Source of the DNA: JAZLJD01 sp045617725 | Lineage (GTDB): Bacteria; Bacillota; Clostridia; Lachnospirales; Lachnospiraceae | Assembly: GCA_045617725.1 (NCBI GenBank) | Contig: JAZLJD010000051.1 | Location: forward strand, 1 to 10,208 | Direction: 5' to 3' | Length of the DNA: 10,208 bases | In this document: positions 1 through 7,600 of the stretch, piece by piece | Layout of the letters: the number at the start of each line of letters is the position of its first letter | How positions within the stretch are numbered: the stretch's first letter is position 1 | Position numbers and translations under genes: made by a program | The notes under the pieces: generated by a model | Database searches by the model: none | The model's input: the letters and a program-made list of their open reading frames with translations, nothing else | Told to the model about the DNA's origin: nothing

Positions 1-142
1 AAAAATGCTTTGCATTTTTCACACTAATCCCCGCATTTCGCAATCCGGTATATTTAGCCCTTCACTGTATTACAGCGAAACTGCTACGGATTGCGACACA
101 AAGTGTCGCATGAAAAATGCTTTGCATTTTTCACACTAATCC
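1..142 (-). repeat. Hairpin-rich intergenic repeat element (left edge cut by window)
   Basis: An exact 30-bp direct repeat lies at 1-30 and 113-142 (period 112). The intact copy carries a 10-bp stem with a TTT loop (111-120 / 124-133). Beside it is an 8-bp stem with an AAA loop (92-99 / 103-110). A third hairpin pairs 61-68 with 72-79; its one mismatch (A64/C76) becomes a G-U pair in minus-strand RNA, which suggests the minus strand is the functional one. An outer 9-bp inverted repeat pairs 39-47 with 87-95. The element follows the terminator of the upstream minus-strand operon. It shares the 13-bp string AAATGCGGGGATT (minus strand; 26-38) with the element at 9743-9755. I infer a dispersed intergenic repeat family; copy number cannot be judged from one window. 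Confidence 0.75.
84..134 (-). other. Possible 16-codon mini-ORF inside the repeat
   Basis: A GTG codon at 134-132 follows GGGAGG (146-141) with 6-nt spacing and opens a 16-codon frame (MKNAKHFSCDTLCRNP) ending in TAG at 86-84. The frame runs through both perfect hairpins. The second repeat copy at the window edge has the same GTG behind GGGGATTAGT. It lies just after a terminator and no promoter is visible, so translation is doubtful. It may be a by-product of the palindromes. Confidence 0.2.
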
Positions 143-165
143 TCCCACAATCTGTCAGTATATAA

Positions 166-203
166 TAAAAAACTCCAATTCAAAGTATACTTCAAATTGG
201 AGT
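166..203 (-). terminator. Rho-independent terminator after the histidine-kinase-like gene
   Basis: The stem ACTCCAATT (172-180) pairs with AATTGGAGT (195-203). The loop contains the palindrome AAGTATACTT, which can extend the stem with two mismatches. On the minus strand the stem is followed by six T residues (172-167). It starts 9 bp past the stop codon of the kinase-like gene and closes the two-gene operon. Confidence 0.88.
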
Positions 204-212
204 CTTTGTCAT

Positions 213-1622
213 TTAATTTGAACCGACGGTTCCCTGCGGAATAATCACGGTAAATACCGAACCTTTTCCGATTGCACTATCGATATGAAGCTTTCCGTTC
301 ATGCTTTCGATAATCTGCTTAGTAATCTTAACCCGGAAGTTTCCACCCTCGAACAGACCCTTCTTCCAGTCACGACTCTTTGTGTTAAACTGCAGAAGAC
401 TCTTAATCATGTCACGTTTCATACCGCGTCCGGAATCCTCTACCGCCAGCACAAGGTTGACACTGTCGTTTCCGAGTCGCCGTGCACTCACCGTAAGGGA
501 AATATGCCCGCCTCGCGTATACTGTATCGCATCGCTTAATAAGTTGAGCAGAACCTGCTTAATTCTTCTTTCTTCGCCCAAAAGTACGTCCGGGATGTCC
601 GTGCTGATCTCAACTTCCAGCGTATCGGAATTGTCCTTGACAGCCGGCATCATAATGTTGCAGGTATCTTCCACCATGCGTCTTACGGAGTATTCCCGGG
701 GCGGTTCTTCGTCCCTTGGCTCTTCCATCATAACAAATTCCATGACGTTATTGATATTGGCCCGTATCTGCTTTCCATAGCCTTCCACATACTCATGAAG
801 CTCCGGGGAGTCTTCTTCGTTTTTGGCAAGCAGCTTGCCGACCGGCCCGCATACTTCATAAGCCATCTGCTCAATGAATACTCGATTGAAGCTCTCCTGT
901 CGATCCCGTTCCGTTCGAACCGTCTCCAGTAATTCCGTAGTTTTTAAGAGCTCCCTGTAATCCGGCGTCTCCATATTCAAAATGATAATGAGCAACGCGA
1001 TGGCAAATCCAAAGGGGATAGTCATAACGTCCTGCAGAATTACCTGCACAACCATGGAAGTAAACACAATTACGACAAAGGAAATAACCGAAATATGCTG
1101 CTTCAGATTCGCTACCTTTCGATTACGGAAGAGAGCAATAATCGTAAGCAGGAAATAATATATCGGATACAAATAAACTACGATAAACATGGCTCCATAG
1201 GAAAAGTGTCCGTATTTTCCGCCGGAAAAGAGAATATTGGCAAACTGATTTGCAATAAGGCACTCAATGATAAAAACAAACGGGAAATAGGTTCGGACCA
1301 TATAGGCCACCGTTTTGTTTTTGACGCCGCCAAGATATACCACTATGTACCGATAAAAAACCAGAATACAAAACGCATCCGTGAAATAATACAATCCGGT
1401 CGTGAAACGGATGATGGGGGACGGCACCACCGTTACATACGTGGTGAGCATGAGCGAACTGGCGATATCCGAAAGGGCAAAAAGGAGGGTCGAATGTAAC
1501 AGCATAATAAACAATCGGTTCCTGTATTTGTCATGCGCGTATTGAATTCTGACATAGGTCATTTCTACGACGAGCAGTAGAACTGCTGCCATATCCAGGG
1601 TCAGGTTAAATGAAGTGTTCAT
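213..1622 (-). CDS. 7-TM histidine-kinase-like protein, degenerate (probable pseudokinase)
   Basis: The 469-residue product has about seven hydrophobic segments in residues 6-217, a short helical linker (220-245), a DHp-like helix pair (246-300) and a HATPase_c-like domain (310-465). It aligns with sensor histidine kinases, but the H-box reads FIEQMAYEVCGPV (249-261), with Tyr255 (TAT, 860-858) where the phospho-accepting His should be. In the N-box, Asn360 is kept but the second Asn is Asp364. The G1 box DSGRG (396-400) is intact, while the Gly-rich G2 box is replaced by GGNFRVKI (426-433). ATG at 1622 has GGGAGA 6 nt upstream. The gene follows the diguanylate cyclase by 21 bp and is probably co-transcribed. 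I infer loss of autophosphorylation and a signalling or scaffolding role at the membrane. ATP binding may also be weakened. The reading frame is intact, so it is not an ordinary pseudogene. Confidence 0.85.
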   Translation of the reverse strand: MNTSFNLTLDMAAVLLLVVEMTYVRIQYAHDKYRNRLFIMLLHSTLLFALSDIASSLMLTTYVTVVPSPIIRFTTGLYYFTDAFCILVFYRYIVVYLGGVKNKTVAYMVRTYFPFVFIIECLIANQFANILFSGGKYGHFSYGAMFIVVYLYPIYYFLLTIIALFRNRKVANLKQHISVISFVVIVFTSMVVQVILQDVMTIPFGFAIALLIIILNMETPDYRELLKTTELLETVRTERDRQESFNRVFIEQMAYEVCGPVGKLLAKNEEDSPELHEYVEGYGKQIRANINNVMEFVMMEEPRDEEPPREYSVRRMVEDTCNIMMPAVKDNSDTLEVEISTDIPDVLLGEERRIKQVLLNLLSDAIQYTRGGHISLTVSARRLGNDSVNLVLAVEDSGRGMKRDMIKSLLQFNTKSRDWKKGLFEGGNFRVKITKQIIESMNGKLHIDSAIGKGSVFTVIIPQGTVGSN

Positions 1623-1643
1623 TGCTTATCTCCCAAATTCGGA

Positions 1644-3074
1644 TTAACGTCTTCTTCTTTCGTGCCGCTTATCCTTGTAATACTCTTCCTTATCACGATA
1701 CATGGCTTTGTCGGCCAGCTCCATAAGTTCATCGATGGTCATGGACGGGTGATCCTCGCCGCGTGCAACGCCGATGGATACGGAAAGAGTATCGGAAAAT
1801 TCAAGCTTGCATTTATTCATACGCGTACGAATCTGCTTAATCAGCTCATCCACGTCATCCAAAGGCTCCGTAAGAATAATGGCGAATTCGTCACCGCCGA
1901 CACGAAAGGTTCTGCCGTGATTATCGTATAACTCTTTAATACATTCAGCCGTTTTGGTAATCAGCTCATCGCCTGCAAGATGGCCTTTTTCATCATTTAC
2001 TTTCTTTAAGCCGTTGATATCAATCACGACTGCGGAGAAATCACGTATCTTGCCATCGGTCCTTATGCTCGCCAGCATGTTGTTATAGGCACGTCGGTTC
2101 AAAAGTCCCGTAAGCATATCCGTTTCCGAATCGGCCTTGAATACCATGGTTTCGTTCTCCTGATATCGCATTGCAACACTGATAATGACTACCATGATAA
2201 CCAGCGAAGCCAATGCAGCAAGCAGGTTGAAAAGAATGATACGGGTCATTTCACTCAGCTTCTCGGGGCCTTCAATGCACAGATACCAGTCATATTCCGG
2301 AATATACTTCACCAGAATATATCCGCCCGTACCAACTTCATCATAATCATATTCCTCTTTGAGATCATAATTCTCGACATAATCCAGGAGATACTGCTCC
2401 ATCCTGGTACCCGGTAGGGAATCATCTCCGGCTACCTTGATGATACCGGTAGCATCTACCAGCATGATTTTCACTTCGTAATCCTTCTCCATTTCATCAA
2501 TGGAACTGTTAAGGCTCGTAAGAGTATGTCCGACACCACACACTCCGATGAACTCGCCATTCGCATCCAGCATGCGGATATTATCATAAACCGTGATACG
2601 GTTCTCATTGGCCTGGTCATTATCGACATTCAGCTCCATCTGCTTATCGGTATTCTTGAAATTCGTATACCAGATATCATCCTCTCCACGCATATCGAGG
2701 ACCTTCATACGACCATACTCCGTAAAATACTCCTTCGTACTCTCAAGTACGAGGAAGGCTGTATCATACGCAAAGCTCTGCTTAATTCCATTTAAATAAT
2801 CCCCAATAAGCCTGGAAGCTTCGTCATTGGTATAGCTGTTTCGATTCTTTATGAATTCTTGTATAAAGGAATTGTTTATGGTTTCCGAAACGAAAACGGA
2901 ATCATCAAAGGAATCTACGATATCCCCCTGAATCTTGCCAAGAAAAAGCTCAGCTTCCTTTTTGCTGGTATCCTCCATGAGTGTACTCAGCGATATCAGG
3001 GAGCTGAACGTAGATATGCCAAAACTGATAAATATGACTGCTGTAACGATAATGACTACGAATCGTGTTTTCAT
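1644..3074 (-). CDS. Membrane-anchored sensor diguanylate cyclase (dCache-like + GGDEF)
   Basis: The 476-residue protein probably makes c-di-GMP from two GTP. A TM segment (5-27) and a second one (279-302) bracket a ~250-residue extracytoplasmic region (30-275) whose size and VYDNIRMLDANGEFIGVCG stretch (162-180) fit a Cache-type sensor. The GGDEF domain starts at DMLTGLLNRRAY (319-330), has the metal/substrate segment VIDINGLKKVND (350-361) and an intact GGDEF at 393-397. The RxxD I-site position (384-387) reads DNHG, so product inhibition at the canonical site is not expected. The C-terminus is very basic (HERRRR). ATG at 3074 has GAGGGG 6 nt upstream, and a promoter lies at 3110-3139. It leads the operon with the histidine-kinase-like gene. 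Confidence 0.92.
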   Translation of the reverse strand: MKTRFVVIIVTAVIFISFGISTFSSLISLSTLMEDTSKKEAELFLGKIQGDIVDSFDDSVFVSETINNSFIQEFIKNRNSYTNDEASRLIGDYLNGIKQSFAYDTAFLVLESTKEYFTEYGRMKVLDMRGEDDIWYTNFKNTDKQMELNVDNDQANENRITVYDNIRMLDANGEFIGVCGVGHTLTSLNSSIDEMEKDYEVKIMLVDATGIIKVAGDDSLPGTRMEQYLLDYVENYDLKEEYDYDEVGTGGYILVKYIPEYDWYLCIEGPEKLSEMTRIILFNLLAALASLVIMVVIISVAMRYQENETMVFKADSETDMLTGLLNRRAYNNMLASIRTDGKIRDFSAVVIDINGLKKVNDEKGHLAGDELITKTAECIKELYDNHGRTFRVGGDEFAIILTEPLDDVDELIKQIRTRMNKCKLEFSDTLSVSIGVARGEDHPSMTIDELMELADKAMYRDKEEYYKDKRHERRRR

Positions 3075-3109
3075 ACTAATCCCCTCGTATTAACCAATGT
3101 TTCGTACTC

Positions 3110-3139
3110 ATTATCCCATACAGCAAGACAACTTGTAAA
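3110..3139 (-). promoter_or_regulatory. Candidate sigma-A promoter of the diguanylate cyclase operon
   Basis: On the minus strand TTTACA (3139-3134) and GATAAT (3115-3110) are separated by 18 bp. Each differs from consensus at one position. The -10 lies about 35 bp before the ATG and just downstream of the C_GCAxxG_C_C gene's stop, so the cyclase operon can be transcribed on its own. Confidence 0.55.
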
Positions 3140-3155
3140 GGTTGTTAACTTTCGA

Positions 3156-3620
3156 TTAATTTCTGTAACTTTCGGGTATTTTCCCTTCGCTAAACATCTC
3201 GTCCAGTATCTCCGCTGCGCTGCGTACCATCTCAGGGCAAGTCGTTCTAAACAAATTCCGGCTTCGGATTTCCTTCATATCCTCTTCCTTCGTCAGATCG
3301 TATCCCAGCAAATCCCGGCATACCACGCTTCCGTTCTTTCGAATAAAGCGATTCATGAAATCCTCCGACACACTGTACGCTCTTGCCTTTCCTTCCGAAT
3401 CCTCGCTTTCACAGTGTCCGCAGGTAAGTCCCAGCACCATGAGTGCTCCTGCTACGGCTCCGCACAATTCGCCCTTTCGTGCTCCGCCGCCAAAGTTCGT
3501 CCCCAGCCTGAGGGCCAGCTTCTCATCGATTCCCATTTCCTTTGCAAATGTCGTAAAAACAGCCTGTGCACAATTGAAATTATTGCCGTAGTATTCTACC
3601 GCAGTATCTGCATGACTCAT
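3156..3620 (-). CDS. C_GCAxxG_C_C family putative redox-active protein
   Basis: The 154-residue product has the family's CGAxxG motif (CGAVAG, 53-58) after a Gly-rich FGGG (43-46). Its conserved cysteines are C17 (in NCAQ), C53, C67, C70, C101 and C128 (in CPE). Length is typical for the family (about 140-160). It is cytoplasmic, with no signal peptide or TM segment. The family is only annotated as probably redox-active through its cysteines; no substrate is known. Some relatives carry selenocysteine, but here every position is Cys and there is no in-frame TGA. I chose ATG at 3620 because AGAGAGG lies 7 nt upstream; a TTG six codons earlier (3638) is in frame but would place that SD inside the gene. 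It has its own promoter and sits 81 bp ahead of the cyclase gene; no functional link to its neighbours is evident. Confidence 0.9.
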   Translation of the reverse strand: MSHADTAVEYYGNNFNCAQAVFTTFAKEMGIDEKLALRLGTNFGGGARKGELCGAVAGALMVLGLTCGHCESEDSEGKARAYSVSEDFMNRFIRKNGSVVCRDLLGYDLTKEEDMKEIRSRNLFRTTCPEMVRSAAEILDEMFSEGKIPESYRN

Positions 3621-3668
3621 AAGGTAACCTCTCTTCAATATTTCCTGATTTCATAGATAGTTTCTCTT

Positions 3669-3700
3669 TAGCATTCTACTTTATGCTATATCAAAGTCAA
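3669..3700 (-). promoter_or_regulatory. Candidate promoter with overlapping dyad, upstream of the redox protein
   Basis: On the minus strand TTGACT (3700-3695) and TAGAAT (3678-3673) are 16 bp apart, each one base off consensus. The inverted repeat TAGCAT-N8-ATGCTA (3669-3674 / 3683-3688) covers the -10, a position typical of a repressor operator. The promoter match is direct; the operator role is inference. Confidence 0.5.
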
Positions 3701-3718
3701 TACATTATGATATAAGAA

Positions 3719-3749
3719 GACACCATTCAGCCCATGGCCAAATGGTGTC
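3719..3749 (-). terminator. Hairpin terminator after the surface-protein operon
   Basis: GACACCATT (3719-3727) pairs perfectly with AATGGTGTC (3741-3749) around a 13-nt loop, 21 bp past the stop of the anchored surface protein. On the minus strand the stem is followed by TTCTTATAT, a weak U-tract, so termination may be partial. It separates the surface operon from the promoter of the redox gene. Confidence 0.6.
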
Positions 3750-3770
3750 AAACGCTTGAAAATTCACTAC

Positions 3771-4637
3771 TCATTCTTCATTCTTGTGCCTTTTGCCGGC
3801 GGAAATAGCAAAGTAAGCAGCCAGTCCCAACAAAATTATTCCTCCCAGTGAGAACAGACAAATCTTCAAAATATCCGGCGAAGATTTTTTATCTTCTACA
3901 GCAATCGGCTCCTCAATCAGAGGTGTGCTCTGAGGTTCTTTTGTCGGTTCGTTTCCTCCTATTTCAGGCAAAACGTCTTTCTCTTCCTGTTTGGTAAGCT
4001 CCTGCGGTTTTTCCTCGGACTTCTCTGTGGGGGTATCTGTGGCTTTTTCTTCAGGTTTCTCTTCGGGCTTTTCCGTAGTTTTTTCCTCCGGTTGTCCGGC
4101 AGGTTCTTTCGGCATTACCAAAATAGTTTTTTTATTTCCCGAAATGTTGCCATTGTTATTCACAGGAGTGTTATCCGGTGTATTGTCCGGTGTATTATCC
4201 GGTGTGTTTCCCGGATCGTTATCCGGTGTGTTTCCCGGATCATTGCCCGGTGTGTTTCCCGGATCGTTGCCCGGATTATTTCCGGGGTCATCATCCTTAG
4301 GTACTGTAAATTCTGCCGTTTTCCAGTCACCGCCGTCATAATCTGCCGCATACACATCGTAAGCAGTATCTGCAGTAAGGGAAAGGCCTGTAAGTGTTAT
4401 TGAAAAAGCTCCGTTTGTAACACCTGTCGATTCCATTGTAAGCAGTGTGCCGGATTTATCTCTTACCTGAATTGCTACAGCAAAAATGTCATCCGAACTA
4501 ACCGTTCCGCTAATTTCAACCGAATTCTTTGTTCCGACCGCAGAAACACTGTTCACATTTCCCGTCGCTGCCTCTACTTCCCGTGAGCAAAGCAGAACTG
4601 TAAAAATAGCCATGAAGAATACTAATAACCTTTTCAT
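3771..4637 (-). CDS. Secreted membrane-anchored surface protein with Pro/Asn/Gly stalk
   Basis: The 288-residue protein has a signal peptide (1-24, likely cleavage after VEA) and one predicted beta-rich, Ig/FN3-like domain of about 90 residues (25-113). Next is a low-complexity stalk of TPDN and PGNDPGNT units (118-160), then a Glu/Lys/Pro-rich acidic stretch (180-255). It ends with a single TM helix (256-279) and a basic tail (GKRHKNEE). The lone LPEIG (223-227) lies more than 25 residues before the TM helix, so it is not a standard sortase signal; the TM helix is the likely anchor. The start is fixed by AGGAGGGG. It follows the 1040-residue gene by 14 bp. I infer that it presents its N-terminal domain beyond the cell wall and may hold or partner the larger secreted protein, which has no anchor. 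The fold call is tentative. Confidence 0.8.
   Translation of the reverse strand: MKRLLVFFMAIFTVLLCSREVEAATGNVNSVSAVGTKNSVEISGTVSSDDIFAVAIQVRDKSGTLLTMESTGVTNGAFSITLTGLSLTADTAYDVYAADYDGGDWKTAEFTVPKDDDPGNNPGNDPGNTPGNDPGNTPDNDPGNTPDNTPDNTPDNTPVNNNGNISGNKKTILVMPKEPAGQPEEKTTEKPEEKPEEKATDTPTEKSEEKPQELTKQEEKDVLPEIGGNEPTKEPQSTPLIEEPIAVEDKKSSPDILKICLFSLGGIILLGLAAYFAISAGKRHKNEE
4158..4286 (-). repeat. In-gene tandem repeat coding the Pro/Asn/Gly/Asp stalk
   Basis: Repeated units of 12 bp (TPDN, at least three adjacent) and about 24 bp (PGNDPGNT or PGNTPDND) encode residues 118-160 of the anchored protein. Unit length is a multiple of three, so copy-number change by slippage would alter stalk length without breaking the frame. 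Confidence 0.8.
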
Positions 4638-4645
4638 TTTCTGCT

Positions 4646-4653
4646 CCCCTCCT
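4646..4653 (-). promoter_or_regulatory. Strong RBS overlapping the upstream stop codon
   Basis: AGGAGGGG (4653-4646) lies 8 nt before the ATG at 4637 and overlaps the TAG stop (4654-4652) of the 1040-residue gene. Ribosomes finishing the large gene therefore sit on this site, which indicates translational coupling of the two surface proteins. Confidence 0.8.
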
Positions 4654-7600
4654 AGTTCTCAATATTATTATTCCAACAAACGCCCTTGCCGGAGCCAAGT
4701 TTCATTCCTGTAAATGCAGTAGTACTGTCAAATCCTGCAACAACCGCGCTTACACTTATCGAGGCCGGGGCATTTGCCTTACTTCCCTGATAAAGGATAA
4801 AGTCCGAAGACTGCACATCATCCCCGTGCTGTCTATATGCCAGATTCAGTTCTGCGCTGTTGGATATTACTTCACGCGTTACCGAACCATCCTTCCAGGT
4901 ATACGTAGCATACAAATCTACCCAATCATCTGTTCCGCCTTCTTCCGGATAGTAGTACGTCGCATAAATCAAGGTTTCCGAACTGCTCTGAAGCGTAGTC
5001 GTAGGACCATCCTCGGTACCATGCATAAGAACTTTTGACTCACCGGCATTTCCGCCCGTGGTTGCCTGTATATCAATTCCCACTCTGTGAATCCAGATAT
5101 ACTCAGTCTTCGGTCCTGAGGCTGTTTCATAGGTAATGGCAAATTCTACCCTATCGTAGAAATTGGAATGAAAGCTGACGTGCCATGTGTCCGATTCCTG
5201 ACGAATCTCAACAGCTCCCTCCGGAATAGTCGAATCTGCCAAAACCAGCTCGCTAATTTCGCTAATCGTGTCATTTACCTTAATCGGTTGTAAAGCTATA
5301 TCTTCATTTCCAAAGTAAACGATTGCTTCCTTTTCCGTATCAGAGCTCTCATTACTTCCCCAAACCGGATCCGTTGCAAAGCTCCATGCCGGAGTATTTC
5401 CCGCTGCACCGCTGCCCTGTATCTTCATTCCGGTAAAGGAGGACTGATAGAATGAAAACTTGCCAAAAATAACAGAATCACTATGTCCCGTATCAACGGC
5501 AAACGCTTCATTTCTTCCCTGGAAAGTACACAATTCCAATTCATCCTCTTCCGTCATAAGGAAATCATCCAATGAAGCCCCATTACCAAACATACGAACA
5601 CTTCTGCTATAAGCGTTCTTTTCGGCATCAAATACAACCTTATAGTCACCTACTGCGCAATAAGCGCCCTCCTGGCTCGGTTCTTTTGTAACCGGATTGA
5701 TACAATCGACACTGTCACGCATACAGTTGCGTAAAAAGAAGGCTTTTTCGCCGCTCTCTTTTGTAAGCTCCATCACAACATCAAAAATCGAATCCATCGC
5801 GTAAGTGCTCTCGCCATCAAAGGCAAACAGCCACGCGATGCCCTCTGCATTTACATCCCGTTCGCTGTTTTCGGCATCCGTAAATGCAAATGTATACTTA
5901 TAAGCCGGTATCGTATATTCCTGATTATCACCACCTACAGCGACAATATCATTTGCCGAATCTCTTTCGCCTATAGTAATCAAATTCATTAATACATCAC
6001 AGTTGCTTATTTCAGGATATGCTGCTCGGAGCCTTCCATTAGGATTATTAAATTCAGGATAGAATATCTGTTGCGCTATACCCAGCTTAAGATCATCCGC
6101 AGTAACTGAGTCATTGCCATCCCAATCACCGTAAATATAGGTTTGCCCTTCTATAAACGCCTTCAGCTTCTCTTTAGCATTGTCATCCTCTCCACCCGGC
6201 CCCGGATTATTCCCGTTGCCAAAAAATACTTCTACACCCCAAATCTCATTTTCCTCTGAAAAATTGATGGTAAGTGTATCCGTTGATTCATCATAGGATG
6301 CAAAAGGACATCTTTCATTAATAAGGTCATCTAAAGAAAAGGTGCCTTCGTCTCTTCGCAATTCCATAAATTCGCGGTCTTCCACAGGTTCCAAGACAAA
6401 GGAAATACTTTCCTCCGCCGTTCTTACCTGAATGATTCCGTAATCTTCAAAACAGTCCTCGTCCTGTACTCCTTCGGGTCTACGAACCATTCCATCATTG
6501 TTGTAAAGGAGCTCAACAAAATTCGGGCACGTTTCCGAAGGTCCGAATCCGGGCCCTTCAAAGAACACGGTTACACCCCAAAACTGCATATCACCTTCAG
6601 ATAGTGTAAAGGTTAGTTTTTTAGTTTCCGCATCATATGCAGCCCAGGAGCAGGCGCCATCGCCAACAAGGTCATCATATGAATATGAGTCATCACTATC
6701 CGGATCCACAAAATGTCGATTGATACCGGTCAGCTTGTGTTCCACCACAGGATCGTCATTCGTAAATACATCAACGGTTATTGTGGAATTTTCCGAACGA
6801 ATCTGAAGCATATTTCCTTCCGTGAAATAATCCTCTTCAGGATATCCTTCCGGAACCTCTACATGTCCGATTCCTTCTGTAAACAATTCAATAAAGTAGG
6901 GGCACGTTTCCGAAGGTCCAAATCCACCCGGCCCCGGATTATTCCCGTTGCCAAAAAACACTTCTACACCCCAAATCTCATTTTCCTCTGAAAAATTGAT
7001 GGTAAGTGTATCCGTTGATTCATCATAGGATGCAAAAGGACATCTTTCATTAATAAGGTCATCTAAAGGAAAGGTGCCTTCGTCTCTTCGTAATTCCATA
7101 AATTCGCGGTCTTCCACAGGTTCCAAGACAAAGGAAATACTTTCCTCCGCCGTTCTAACCTGAATGATTCCGTAATCTTCAAAACAGTCCTCGTCCTGTA
7201 CTCCTTCGGGTCTACGAACCGTTCCATCATTGTTGTAAAGGAGCTCAACAAAATTCGGGCACGTTTCCGAAGGTCCGAATCCGGGTCCTTCAAAGAACAC
7301 GGTTACGCCCCAAAACTGCATATCACCTTCAGATAATGTAAAGGTTAGTTTTTTAGTTTCTGCATCATATGCAGCCCATGAGCAGGCGCCATCGCCAATA
7401 AGGACAACATATGAATATGAGTCATCGGAATCCGGATCCACAAAATGTCGATTGATACCGGTCAGCCTGTGTTCCACCACAGGATCGTCATTCGTAAATA
7501 CATCAACGGTTATTGTGGAATTTTCCGAACGAATCTGAAGCATATTTCCTTCCGCAAAATAATCCTCTTCAGGATATCCTTCCGGAACCTCTACATGTCC

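Noticed and set aside
3621..3638. TTG start giving a 160-residue redox protein
   Set aside because: AGAGAGG lies 7 nt before the ATG at 3620 and would be inside the gene if the TTG were used; the family normally starts close to this ATG.
2859..3656. 265-codon plus-strand open frame
   Set aside because: It lies antisense across the starts of the diguanylate cyclase and redox genes, both with clear family motifs and SD sites. Its product is rich in Ser, His and Arg with no recognisable domain.
3951..3970. LPEIG as a sortase LPxTG signal in the anchored protein
   Set aside because: The fourth position is Ile, not Thr, and more than 25 residues separate it from the TM helix, unlike a sortase signal.
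4158..4286. Short regular repeats as a CRISPR array
   Set aside because: Units of 12-24 bp lie in frame inside a coding region without unique spacers; they encode a Pro/Asn/Gly stalk.
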